A stretch of DNA of 64,000 bases, taken from the NCBI RefSeq assembly GCF_036785885.1, contig NC_092323.1:18360501-18424500 (forward strand), written 5' to 3'. Source of the stretch: Coffea arabica (taxonomy: Eukaryota > Streptophyta > Magnoliopsida > Gentianales > Rubiaceae). The notes under the pieces were generated by a model. The model was not told the DNA's origin. It saw only the letters and a program-made list of their open reading frames with translations, and did not search any database. Position numbers and translations under genes: made by a program. This document shows, piece after piece, positions 11,937 through 23,100 of this stretch (position 1 is the first letter of the stretch; each line of letters begins with the position of its first letter).

Positions 11937-13347
11937 GGACAGAGAGGGGGAATTAGAACCTACACCCCAGGAGGTAGAGGCTCTGCTACAAGAGTATAAG
12001 GATGTATTCCAGACTCCTAACTCACTGCCTCCAAGTAGGAGCGTGGATCATGAGATACCTCTCAAACCAGAGGCTCAGCCCTTCAAACTGAAGCCTTACA
12101 GGTATCCTCATTACCACAAGGAGGAGATAGAGAGGCAGGTTGCTGAAATGTTGCAGAAAGGCATTGTTAAGCATAGTAACAGTCTTTTTGCCTCCCCAGT
12201 GCTGCTAGTCAAGAAGAAGAAAGGCACCTGGAGATTTTGTGTGGACTATAGAAAGCTGAATGAGATCACTGTCAAGGACAGATTTCCAATACCCAATGTA
12301 GATGAATTGTTGGATGAGTTATCAGGAGCTGTGTTTAAAACCAAGTTGGATTTGACTGCAGGGTATCACCAAATCAGAGTGAAGCCGCAGGACAGCTTTA
12401 AAACAGCCTTCCAAACTCATTGTGGTCATTTTGAGTTCTTGGTAATGCCTTTTGGCCTTACCAATGCCCCTGCAACTTTTCAGTCATTAATGAATCAGGT
12501 GTTCCAACCTTACCTGAGGAAGTTTGTCTTAGTATTCTTTGATGATATCCTGGTCTACAGTGCCACACTGGAAGATCATGTTCATCATCTAAGAATTGTG
12601 CTGGAACTTCTGAGAGGACATCAACTATATGTGAAGAAATCCAAGTGTGCATTTGCTCAGAAACAAGTTGACTACCTGGGTCACACTATTACTAATAAGG
12701 GGGTCAGTATGGATAATTCTAAGGTCCAGAGCATCTCACAATGGCCAGTACCAAGATCTGTCAAGGAATTGAGGGGGTTTTTAGGACTTACTGGCTACTA
12801 TAGGAGGTTTATTAAACAATATGGACTGGTATGCAAACCACTGACTGAGCTTCTTAGAAAGGATAATTTTAAGTGGAACCCCCAAGCACAAACTGCATTT
12901 GATCTGCTTAAGGAGCTCATGTGCTCAGCTCCTGTTCTTAAGTTACCAGACTTCAAGCAGGCCTTTGTGATAGAAACAAATGCCAGTGAAGGGGGCATTG
13001 GAGCAGTTCTGATGCAGGAAGGACACCCCATAGCCTTCCTAAGCAAGGCACTGTCAGCACGGAACCTAGGCTTATCAGTCTATGAGAAAGAGCTACTTGC
13101 CTTGGTAATGGTAGTTACCAAGTGGAGGCATTATTTGGTTGGCAATCACTTCATTATCAGGACTGACCACCAGTCCTTAAAGTACCTACTGGATCAGAAG
13201 CTGAACACTGCACTTCAGCACAAATGGATGACCAAGTTGATGGGATTAGATTATGAGATACAGCACAAGAAAGGTACTGAGAATCAAGTAGCAGATGCAC
13301 TATCAAGGAGACCTGATCATGACCACAGCTTCCCACTTCACTCCTGA
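11803..13347 (+). pseudogene. Reverse transcriptase-RNase H region of the Ty3/gypsy element
   Basis: The longest uninterrupted part of pol (514 codons). Reverse transcriptase motifs are clear: FCVDYRKLNEITVKDRFPIP, FKTKLDLTAGYHQIRV, MPFGLTNAPATFQSLMN and the catalytic VFFDDILVYS. RNase H follows (ETNASEGGIGAVL; YEKELLALVMVV; RTDHQSLKYLL). In RNase H the first catalytic Asp, normally in a TDAS motif, is Asn, which should impair RNA removal. The frame ends at 13,347 before integrase; family members read through. Confidence 0.93.
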
Positions 13348-14602
13348 CTCGCCATCACTACTGTTAGACCTGGATGGATTGAAGAATTACAGAAGAGCTA
13401 TGAGACTGATAACCAGTGTTAGGATATCATAGCTCAGTTATCACTGGATTCCACCTCACACTCTAACTACACTTGGGTTGATGGAGTACTTAGATATCAA
13501 GGCAAGATCTATATTGGAAATTCCAGTGACATTAGAAGACAGGTCATTCAGGTTCTACATGCTTCAGCCTTAGGGGAACATTCAGGTCAGAGAAATTGTT
13601 GGCAGAAGGTAAAGAGTTTGTTCTACTGGCCAGGAATGAAGGAAGAGGTGGTGGCATTCATACAGAACTGTGACGTATGCCAGAGGAATAAATCTGAGCA
13701 TGTTCCCTACCCTGGACTGCTGCAGCCAATCACCATTCCTAAATAAGCCTAGTCTCGTATGTCTATGGATTTTATTGAGAAATTACCCATATCATAGGGT
13801 TATGATACCATATTGGTAGTCATTGACAGGTTCACAAAGTTTGGCCACTTTATTATGCTTACTCATCCCTTCACAGCTAAGACAGGAGCTCAAAGTTTCC
13901 AGTTTCCTGGACAACATATACAGACTGCATGGTCTGCCAGAATCCATCATTACTGACAGAGATAGGATCTTTACTAGTGGCTTTTGGAGGGAGCTATTCA
14001 AGGTGATGGGAACAAAACTGCATTATTCATCATCCTATCATCCCCAATCTGATGGACAAAATGAACGACTGAACCAGTGTGTGGAAAATTACCTAAGGTG
14101 CATGGTTGGGGAAATGCCTTCTCAGTGGAGCAAGTGGGTAGCAATGGCTGAGTGGTGGTACAACTCTACTTACCATTCCAGTCTTAAAATGACTCCATTT
14201 GAGGCATTGTTTGGATACAAACCAGTACCCCTACCTCTAGGTCCTTACTTGGAATCAGTGGTACTTGCAGCTTCTGACATGATCCAGGAGAGGAACAGGA
14301 TTGCCAACTGCATCAAGGATAACTTAGTCAAAGCTCAACAAAGAATGAAGTATTTTGCTAACCAACACAGGACTGAAAGGGAGTTTGCTGTGGGCGATTG
14401 GGTGTTTCTGAAGCTGCAACCATACAGACAACAAACTATTGCAGTCAGGAAGTGCCTCAAGCTGTCTGCCAAGTATTTTGGTCCCTTCCAGGTAGAGGAG
14501 AAGATTGGCTCAGTAGCCTACAAGTTGAAGTTACCTGCAGGCACCAAATTGCACCATGTGTTCCATGTGTCATTGCTCAAGAAGAAGTTGGGGCCACTAT
14601 AG
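13348..14602 (+). pseudogene. Integrase region of the Ty3/gypsy element
   Basis: Translation of the interval gives the integrase zinc finger (an H...H pattern, then CDVCQRNK), the catalytic core ([37 protein letters not shown] with the catalytic Glu) and the C-terminal GPFQVEEKIGSVAYKLKLP segment. Stops occur near 13,420, 13,744, 13,750 and 13,796, and the frame shifts near 13,870. The last part, 13,823-14,602, is open for 259 codons. The enzyme is inactive as encoded. Confidence 0.9.
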
Positions 14603-14805
14603 AACAGTTCAACCAAGGTGCCAGAATTAGACACTCAAGATCAATGTCCTCTGCAACCAGATATCATCTTGAAGAGGAGGGTCATTTTGCGAGGAGGATA
14701 GCCTGTTGTACAATTTTTGATCAAATGGGATCAACTGGACTATGAAAAAGCTTCATGGGAGGACAAGTTTTTTATTGAACACCAGTTTCCTACGTTCCAG
14801 ACTTG
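14603..14805 (+). pseudogene. Chromodomain-like tail of pol
   Basis: Beyond the stop at 14,600 the frame continues with FLIKWDQLDYEKASWED and an FPTF end. This resembles the truncated chromodomain at the C-terminus of chromovirus-type integrases, which guides insertion to marked chromatin. A further stop lies near 14,700. Confidence 0.6.
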
Positions 14806-14822
14806 AGGACAAGTCTGATCTT

Positions 14823-14835
14823 AAGCGGAGGGAAT
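14823..14835 (+). promoter_or_regulatory. Polypurine tract
   Basis: aagcggagggaat lies immediately upstream of the 3' LTR and is the expected plus-strand primer. Confidence 0.75.
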
Positions 14836-15152
14836 TGTTAGGACATGAATTAGTTGTAATAAATGCTCAAATTGGGCATAAATCAATTGAAGTCAAGCGA
14901 TGTCGTCTGGGTTAGTAGTTAGTTAGTCGGTTAATTAGCAATTTACAGGTTGTTAGAATTGGTTATAAAAGGGGCCCACACATGTGAAGAAGACAGTTTT
15001 GAGTAATAACAAATTCCATCTCATTTTCCTCTGATTCTCTCTCTTTCTTTTCACTTCCTCTGATTCCCTTTTTCTCCTTTTTCCCAGTTCGTCCCCACAT
15101 TCAATTCTAATCAGTAACTCAGATTCAAGCCATTGCGCTTGAGTTCCTGACA
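14836..15152 (+). mobile_element. 3' LTR of the Ty3/gypsy element
   Basis: 317 bp from TGTTAGGACATG to GAGTTCCTGACA, followed by the target duplication TCGTC. Same length as the 5' LTR. Confidence 0.92.
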
Positions 15153-15680
15153 TCGTCACGTCACCAACACCCCACCCTCACTCGAACTTGATGAACACCG
15201 GAGTCGAACCTTTGACTAAACTACGAGCAAGTTCTAGTCAAATAGCTTAACTAAATTATACACCTAGACTTGGCAAAATAAAATTTGCTACATGGCTCAA
15301 AATTTTTTACTTAACAGGGTAGTATTTAATTGCTGTGAAAAAAATAACTTTTGTATGTTCAAATATGACTACTATCAAGTTTATCTTAATCAAGGGTTGC
15401 AATAATAACAACAATATCATGATCGTTCATAATCAACAAATATCATCCCATTCGCCTTTTACAAAATAGCCTCTCTCTTTTTTTTCTTTTTTTTAAAAAA
15501 AAGGGGTTTGGGCATTGCCAGGCTTTTGACTGAGCTTTAGTATCCGACACTGCGACGACGTCGTAATTGAGAAAGCAAGCGCAATTGCCTGAATTTACCT
15601 CAGAAAATAATTTTCAACAACCGAACTTCAGAATTTGCCTGAAAAATCCCAGTAATTAGTTCATTTGAGACCGGAAGACG

Positions 15681-17627
15681 ATGGGGATGATGATGATGAA
15701 GACGACGACGATGCAGAGAAGAGCTTCTTCTGCGGTGATTGTTTCCATTGCTCGGTCTCAGGGAGCAGCGGCTTCATTAGGTACTCCTGCTCCTGCAGGT
15801 TGTACTACTCTTGCATCATTCCTCTCTGCATTCCCAAACCATAAACCCCATTTGGCTTTTTGTTCTGCTATTAGTAGTAAATTTAAGAGTTCTTCTGAAA
15901 AAGCTCTGAAATTTCAACCTGAATTAAGGAATGATATTAATAATGTCAACAGTCTTGATGATGCTTTGAGCTTGTTCGAGCGGATGGCTCGGATGAGGCC
16001 TCTGCCTTCCGTTATTGATTTCACTCAATTGCTGGACCGTATTGTTAAGATGAAGAAGCATTATTCTTCAGTTGTTTCCCTTTTTAGAGATATGTGTGTC
16101 AAGGGCATTCCTGTAAATGAGTACACCCTTACTATGGTGATTAATTGTTACTGCGTTGTGGGCCGAGTGGATCTAGCTTTTTCTACATTGGCTGGCTTCT
16201 TCAAACGTGGTTTTGTTCCCGATGTAGTCACCTTTGGCACTTTGCTTAAGGGACTTTTTCGAGAACAAAAGGTTCCTCAGGCACAAGAATTGTTCAAAAA
16301 GATAATCAAGGAAAAACTTTGTAAACCCAATGAAACTATGTTGGGGATTGTGATAGATGGGATCTGTAAGGCAGGAAACACTCAAACAGCCATTGAATTC
16401 CTCAGAGCAATGGAAAAACGAGGAAGCCCTTGTAAACCTACTGCAATTATTTACAATACTGTCATTGACAGCTTGTGCAAGGATAAAATGGTTGATGAAG
16501 CTCTTGCCTTCTTACAGGAGATGATTGAAAAGGACATTCCCCCGAATGTTGTCACTTACAGTTGTTTGATTCAGGGTCTGTGCAGCTTAAGCAGATGGAA
16601 GGATGTTGACAAGCTCTTTGCTGAGATGAAGGTTTATAAAATTGTTCCAAATGTTATTACTTTTAGTATAGTGGTGGATGCACTATGTAAGGAAGGGCAT
16701 ATAGAAGATGCTGAAGAGGTAGTCCAGATCATGATCCAGCAAGGTCAAAATCCCGACCTGGTCACATACAGTTCCTTAATGGATGGGTACTGTTTACAGA
16801 GTCGAATAGATGACGCAAGTAGAGTTTTCAATGCCATGGTTGCTAGCGGCCTTACACCCGATCTCCATTGCTATGGTATTCTAATAAATGCCTATTACAA
16901 GACCAAGAAAGTGAAAGCAGCCATGACGCTCTTTCAAGAGATTCCACATAAAGGTTTAACACCTAATATTGTTATTTATAACACTGTGTTGCAGGGGTTA
17001 TTTAGTTCAGGAAGGTATCTTAGTGCACGAGAAATTTTCAATGAGATGCAAGCTTCTGGCATGAAGCCTGATTTTCACACTTACTGTGTGGTACTGGCTG
17101 GATTATGCAAGACTGGACATGTCGACGAAGCATTGGAGTTATTCCATGCAACCGAAGCCGATGGAACAGATCTTCACATTGAAATGTACAATATCATGCT
17201 TGATGGGTTGTGCAAATGCAGGAGGCTCGATGGTGCCCGGGATCTTTTCAAAAATCTCTCCCTTAAAGGATTGGACCCTAATGTCATAACATACAACACC
17301 ATGATTGCTGGCCTGCTTTCAGAAGGTCTGCTCATCGAAGCTAAAGAGCTCATTGGAAAAATGGAAGAGAAGGGTTGCTTGGCAGATAGTGTTACATACA
17401 ATGTCATTCTGCAAGGACTCCTTATGGGAGGTCATTATGATGATGCAGTGGTCTATTATGAAGAAATGGTTCATAGAGGATTCTTGCTGGATGCATCTAC
17501 GTTTTCCATTTTACTTGATTTATCTGCTGAGAATCAGAACAATCTTTCTGTGCTAATGTTGATGCTGAAGATTGATCCCAATAGCAAGAGGTTCATGGAT
17601 GGGGGACAAAGAGGACCTTCACATTAG
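15681..17627 (+). CDS. P-class pentatricopeptide repeat protein, restorer-of-fertility-like (copy 1)
   Basis: 648 residues in a single exon with no interruption. Residues 1 to about 60 are rich in Ser, Ala and Arg with few acidic residues, as in a mitochondrial (or plastid) targeting peptide. From about residue 92 there are 14-15 tandem PPR units of about 35 residues, recognisable by cores such as DVVTFGTLLKGLF, NVVTYSCLIQGLC and NVITYNTMIAGLL. There is no E or DYW extension, so it is P-class. The opening unit DDALSLFERMARMRPLPSV is typical of the Rf-like (RFL) subgroup. Family members bind organelle RNA in a sequence-specific way and affect its processing; some suppress cytoplasmic male sterility transcripts. 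A paralogue lies inverted at 60,705-62,654. Its target cannot be named from the sequence. The start was chosen as the first Met that gives a targeting peptide; the same start is kept in the paralogue. Confidence 0.95.
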   Translation: MGMMMMKTTTMQRRASSAVIVSIARSQGAAASLGTPAPAGCTTLASFLSAFPNHKPHLAFCSAISSKFKSSSEKALKFQPELRNDINNVNSLDDALSLFERMARMRPLPSVIDFTQLLDRIVKMKKHYSSVVSLFRDMCVKGIPVNEYTLTMVINCYCVVGRVDLAFSTLAGFFKRGFVPDVVTFGTLLKGLFREQKVPQAQELFKKIIKEKLCKPNETMLGIVIDGICKAGNTQTAIEFLRAMEKRGSPCKPTAIIYNTVIDSLCKDKMVDEALAFLQEMIEKDIPPNVVTYSCLIQGLCSLSRWKDVDKLFAEMKVYKIVPNVITFSIVVDALCKEGHIEDAEEVVQIMIQQGQNPDLVTYSSLMDGYCLQSRIDDASRVFNAMVASGLTPDLHCYGILINAYYKTKKVKAAMTLFQEIPHKGLTPNIVIYNTVLQGLFSSGRYLSAREIFNEMQASGMKPDFHTYCVVLAGLCKTGHVDEALELFHATEADGTDLHIEMYNIMLDGLCKCRRLDGARDLFKNLSLKGLDPNVITYNTMIAGLLSEGLLIEAKELIGKMEEKGCLADSVTYNVILQGLLMGGHYDDAVVYYEEMVHRGFLLDASTFSILLDLSAENQNNLSVLMLMLKIDPNSKRFMDGGQRGPSH

Positions 17628-18103
17628 TTGTAACATGTTGGTCCTGCAGTTTTTTGGCCCCTGATGTTTAATTTGCTGGTAGGAATGGTACTAAGGTTCA
17701 CATTTGATCCTTTTATCACTTATCATCTTTGTTTAGAGGAGGTCTCTTGGTGACATTCTGCAAGGACTCCTTAAGGGAGGTCATTATGATGATGCAATGG
17801 TCTATCATGAAGAAATGGTTCATAGAGGATTCTTGCTGGATGCATCTACATTTTCACATTTTACTTGATTTATCTGCTGAGAATCAGAACAATCTTTCTG
17901 TGCTAATGTTGATGCTGAAGATTTACCCTAATAGCAAGAAGTTCATGGATGGGGGACAAAGAGGACCTTCACATTAGTTGTAACATGTTGGTCCTGCAGT
18001 TTTTTGGCCCCTAAACTTTAATTTGTTGGAACTAATGTTTGGATCCTGTTGTCACTTATCATCTTTGATGCAATTGAACCATAGAGGAGATCTGTTGGTC
18101 ATA
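17400..18103 (+). repeat. Tandem duplication of the PPR gene 3' end (349-bp unit, two copies)
   Basis: The second unit (17,751-18,103) repeats the last 75 codons or so, the stop and the 3' untranslated sequence of the first unit (17,400-17,750). The second unit can be read from an internal position to the same GGQRGPSH end, but it carries a 4-base insertion (ttttcacatttt) and no upstream gene body. It is a pseudogenic tail. The inverted paralogue has a single unit, and its 3' flank matches the second unit's flank, so the duplication is specific to this copy or was lost from the other. Confidence 0.85.
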
Positions 18104-18767
18104 TTTTGTTAAACACCTCAAAGATCTCCAGTTTGGTGGTGAAGCCACTTTGCTTAGGGAAGTTCAATTGATAAGTGTTGCAGATCAAAGAAATCTGCTG
18201 CCATTAATTGGATTTGTACCACTTCTTATGGGCGACCTCTTGTCGATCTTTCCATGGAGAACCTTATTGTGGCATATCACTTAAGTGGTAACTTGTACAG
18301 GTTATTTTTTCTTCGTTTTTCATGGGTGTTGGAACTTTAGCTTGCCTGTAAATTTTGCTTTGGATAACTAATATTTTAATTTATTGTAAATAAGAAATGA
18401 AATGTCATATGCAAATATAGTTTGTGACTTTGGATTTCTGGAAAAGTTTTAAGCTGCATTTCTGCAATTTCAAGAAATTGTTTTGTAAGATAAAATTGTT
18501 ACTTTTATTTTGATTCTTAAGTGGTGCCAAAGTTGCAGCCAGTTTATAAGTGTAAAAACTTTCTAGACCAGTTTCTTGCTTTGGATTCATAGTTTGAGAT
18601 CCCTAGGATAGTCATGGTTATTGATTTTTTTTTTCACTGCATTTGACTGTACCCAAACTCTTTAAGCATGATCCAGAAAAAAGTGTTCTGATCACTTCCC
18701 CTTTAATTGTCAATGCTATACTAAATTGTATAGACATTCAGTAGGAGTGTGGCAAAAATATCGTTCT

Positions 18768-19441
18768 CTTGCAATAACTTGGAATAGTTCATCCAAGAAA
18801 CTCTCCGTTTTTTGACAATATACTTGATTATGGGATTCTTTAATTTTAGTACTTAGTTGTTTATAAGTTAAAATAATAATTAAAGAATAGGTTTTTATTG
18901 CACAACTGCTATTAGGTCACCATCTGCAATAGTTTTAAAAAAAAAACTTACTGGCACATCACAATGGTAATAATATACTTTTCTAGTCTTCCAAGCTTCG
19001 TATCTATCATTTTTTTTAAAATTGTTGTTCTTTTTTGGCAGAGCAGGAGAGCAGTGGAATTTGTATAGCAGAGTGTGAAGATTTGACCTCAGCTTAGACT
19101 GGATAGAGACAATTAATTAGGTATTAAAATGTATGGAAATAGTTATGATGAATTTTATATGAAAGGATTCGGTTAAAGTGATTAAGACTAATTTTTTAAA
19201 TTACTCTAGCAAACAAATTTTATTGCTTTATAATTATGTTTTAGCTAAATATCTTATGCTGAAGAATGATGGATTATATCTATTGGCTGTGGAAGAAGTA
19301 AACTGTCTAGTGACCTATAAACAATGTTGAGAAGTGATCTTTTATTGATTTGCCATATAGTTCTTTTGTGTAGATTTTGTTTGCATGATTTTGATACTGC
19401 ATGTACTATTTAGCGATGGGGTCATGCGTTGCAAAGAGAAT
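18768..19441. repeat. 674-bp stretch absent from the inverted duplicate
   Basis: The inverted copy reads straight from tatcgttct to gatggtcac near 59,910. The left copy has 674 extra bases there. The ends of the stretch match as a short inverted repeat (TTCTCTTGCAA at the start, ttgcaaagagaa at the end), which suggests a small transposon, though no clear target duplication is seen. It contains no credible ORF. Confidence 0.5.
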
Positions 19442-19735
19442 GATGGTCACATGTTTTTGGATGCTGTTCAGAAAATTAAATCTCCTTGCTCATGTTGAAA
19501 ATCTATTTTTGTGTCCTAAGGTGGATTTCAACCAGGCCTCGTAGAAATGTTTCCAGAATGAAATTAAGATATACGTTCTGAGTTAGTATTATTCCAAATT
19601 TAGCTGAAGTTTAGCTTAGACAGTGTTATTCTTCCACACTGTCTTCACGTGCATGGCTAAGATGCCATTGACTTTGTGCTAGTTTAAAAATCCATTTAGC
19701 ACATTCGATTTAAAAAAAAAAAAAAAAAACTAGCG

Positions 19736-19936
19736 GAATACTCCCACTTCTCAATCTGAATGTCGAACTTCAGCAAAACTAGGACTATGGCTTACATTTT
19801 TTTGGATCTACTCTATCATGCAGTCTCGTTAAGGCAGAATACTCCCACTTCTCAATATGAATGTCGAACTCCAGCAAAACTAGGACTAGGCCTTATACTT
19901 TTTTGGATCTAATCTATCATGCAGGCTTGTTAAGAA
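19736..19936. repeat. Tandem duplication, ~101-bp unit, two copies
   Basis: Units beginning gaatactcccacttctcaat at 19,736 and 19,837 are nearly identical. The inverted duplicate has one unit (about 59,520-59,615). Confidence 0.85.
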
Positions 19937-20188
19937 TGTAAGATATAGTTAGAGGTTAAAATCAAGTTTATTCAATTTTACAGAGAATGTGATTTCAATT
20001 GAAGTTATTAATATTTAATCGCTATATTTCATGATTGAGATATAGTACTTATCGAGGAAAAGCTATACAGGTGCCCTATTTTGACTCAAAGTCCATTAAT
20101 TGCTATCTTACCATTCTCAGATGGATGAGTATAAACTGCAAAAATTACTTCAAACCACACCCTATATAACATCCGTTCAAATAGAGTT

Positions 20189-23100
20189 GAAAGAAAATTA
20201 AGGACAAGTCTTGATTTTAATTTGTTTTATTTTATTTCTTGGTGACAAACATTTAACGGCAAGTCTTGCATTGAAGTTTTATGAATATGCAAGTGAACAT
20301 GCAAGAGAACAGTCTAAAAATTACTTGCTGTGCTTTGTCTTTTTCTAAATCTTTGCTGTTTTACAATGGACCAAAATCATGTTTATCGAAAAAATTTTGC
20401 AGTCCTACTGACAACTTAGTTATCTTTTCTAATAGCTTTAGGGGAGGATTCCCAATTTTGTTCAACAATATCCAATTGTAAGATGGAAAACCTAATCTTG
20501 TTTCTGAATGTGGGAAAATAGTTTGTGATAAAAGTATTCTATAAATGGGATTTTTCTAGTAGCATCTAGTCTATGTAGCTGGTTTAGTTTCCAAAGAATT
20601 TCATCACAATATTCTTTCTTACAGTATGCAGTAAATTTGAATTATTTACTGAAAAGATACTCAGCATGGAATGAAGATGCTGAATTTGTATCTTGAATAC
20701 TAGTAACCATTGTTTGTTAGTCATAAAATTTGTTTGATAAGGTCTTATTGGTCACTGAGGTGGAAATGAGATTTTTTTTTTGGTTTTTGCTAGTCATTAT
20801 TGGGCATGATCTGCAGTTATATGAATGACCTTTCAGTAATTGTAAATAATCTATTTGTGCCTGTGATCTATCCATTTGGCTTATTTGTCAAAGTTTTACA
20901 CCATAGTTCTTGTGTCAAACTGCTATCAGGACACTTGTGTGATTGCAAACTAATCTTTGTCTTTGGCTGACTTCGTTTCTTCCTTAATCAGTTAGTAGGT
21001 CTAGTTTCTTGAGTTGGTTGTCTCTAATTTCAATTCTAATTAGAAAGTTTCTTGTAGCGTTTGATTCAGTTGTCTTGCACCCCTACTCTTGTGACTTACT
21101 GCTTATATCTACCACGGCTGCTGCAATTTTGTTCAAGAGGAGAGTGTACAAGAGAGAACCTCCATGGCTTGCACTGAGTTGCATTTCAAGGATACCCCAA
21201 TCTAGATGGTCATTCTTATAACATCCAATCCAAAGCCAACATTAATTTAAAAGAGCTTTGTCCTGCCATCAATTGAATTGAGATCGTGGACCAAACCATT
21301 TGGGAATTGGATTTGAATTTCGTTGGATGTTGAACCAAGTTCATCTGAATCAGAGCCGGAATGATATGCAATGCCTTTCCTAAGACTTTGTGCCATCCTA
21401 TGATTTATCCTCAATAGTGCCACCAATATCACTGGAAACTTCTCCCAATTGCCAAATTTTCTGCTTGATTGGGTTTTCTCAAAATTGCAACTCAATTTTA
21501 TTATTTTTGCTGTATGCTGACTTATGTTTATTTTGATGTAGTAGCCTGAACTTGTGTTTTTTCTCTGCTTGTATGCCGCTGTATTTTAACTTCCTTCCTC
21601 CGGTGGCCCTGGTATGGCATCTTATTTCTCCTTCATCCGGTGGCCTTATTTTACAGGTTTGACCTTGCCAATTAGATTTAATTACTTAAAGTGGAAGTCC
21701 AGAGTATTATGCCTTTGAAATTACTTGGCATAGGGTTTTCTGCTATGGTATTTAGTCCCAATGTTAACTTTCTTCCTTTCAGCTTTTAGTTCTCCAAAAG
21801 GATATGTGGCTGTATTGTAGAGTGTATCAAGTACCATTTAGTAGTTTATCTCTTTGGCAATTTTGAGTTCACGGATCATTTTGACCTTGATCTTCTACTT
21901 TTGAGGAATAAACATCTTCTGCAAATAAATTAGCACCTCTGGCCACCTAACCAAAAAACCTTGTGGCTCTGCCTGTTTGGTCTGTTGGTCAGGACACCCT
22001 GGATCTGTTCTGGTTTTGTCTTTCTATAAACAACCGGAGAATCATCAAATGTTTAGTATAGCACACTCTTAATCACTTTTAGCACTGCAGTAGTACTCTC
22101 TAAGTTCTTGTAAAGTTGACAAAAGCTAATTATTGGTATATGATTTGTGTCCTTTATAAATACTATGCCAGCTTAGCTCCAAGAAAGCCCATAGAGAATG
22201 CTTTTCCACAGAAACTCATTAAACTTCACACTAGCATAAAGCAACTCTTCTGATCATGTCTCTAGCTCTAAGGTTGTTTTATCTCTCATTTAGCTGTTCA
22301 GAAGATTTGTCAGGCATAATTGTCAATTTGTCATCTATTAGATGGATGACTAGCTAAGACTTCCTGTGAATTATAAAATGTACTATAAAGAGATCGGAAT
22401 CGTAAAATTAAAAAAATTGATGAAAGTATTGGGTGAAAAAATTTTGTTGAGGGACTCCCCTTGTATCTTTTCCTAATAAGATGGTCTCAGTTGATGCTGA
22501 GTAACTTCTTGCAGTTTTGGGGAAATAAATATGTTTAAATCGGTCAATAAGTTACTCATGGTTGGAGTCTACTATAATTTTCAAGTTAAATAGCTGAAAG
22601 AGATCAGAATCGGTCAATAAGTTGCCCTTCATATTGTTTAGGTATGGATGTTTACTCCTAACCATGTTAGAGTTTTTAAGCTTGAGAAAGGTTAATTTCA
22701 TAGGCAGACTGCTCAAGATAATATATTGAATTGCTAGTTTTTCAAGTAGTTAATCGTCGAAAGAAAAAATATTTGTTCCTTAACCTCCTTGTTTTATGAT
22801 AAGCTTCATTTTGCATCACAGTTATAAATCCCAACAAACCAGCAGTGGTATGAGATGCTAAAACAACAGCAACTCGTGTACCATAATTGTCAAGGTAGAA
22901 ACACTGTCCCTGGTCTTGTGATTTCAGTCTGATGTAGTAGTCCAGTTAATTCTACATCGTCTGCTCAATTGCCAGAAGTTTTGTTCATCAAAGATCACTA
23001 GCTGATTTGAGACTTTAGATGAGCTTGATATCTGTTGTATTGGCTCAAATATGGCAATGTTAGATGGCTGTTAGCTTGACTACCTTACTGAGTGCAAAAC

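Larger units (their letters stand above)
9850..15152 (+). mobile_element. Ty3/gypsy LTR retrotransposon (chromodomain-type), degenerate
   Basis: Nearly full-length element of about 5.3 kb with direct 317-bp LTRs, flanked by the 5-bp target duplication TCGTC (9845-9849 and 15,153-15,157). The order is 5' LTR, primer-binding site, gag, protease, reverse transcriptase, RNase H, integrase, chromodomain-like tail, polypurine tract, 3' LTR. RT before integrase is the Ty3/gypsy order. Several stops and frame changes make it non-autonomous today. The two LTRs differ at about 11 of 317 positions by eye, mostly transitions, pointing to a fairly recent insertion. Confidence 0.93.
15465..20188. repeat. 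Duplicated block C, left copy (inverted copy at 59,262-62,875)
   Basis: Carries the PPR gene and about 2.5 kb of downstream sequence, and matches the reverse complement of 59,262-62,875. Differences from the right copy are a 349-bp tandem duplication of the gene's 3' end (17,400-18,103), an extra 674-bp stretch (18,768-19,441) and a 101-bp tandem duplication (19,736-19,936). The coding parts are about 90% identical in protein. Confidence 0.9.

Noticed and set aside
18405..18590. 61-codon minus-strand ORF kept in both duplicates (also 60,092-60,277)
   Set aside because: Recent duplication alone explains its survival. Substitutions are mostly replacement changes, and it lies in the PPR 3' flank with no promoter or homology.
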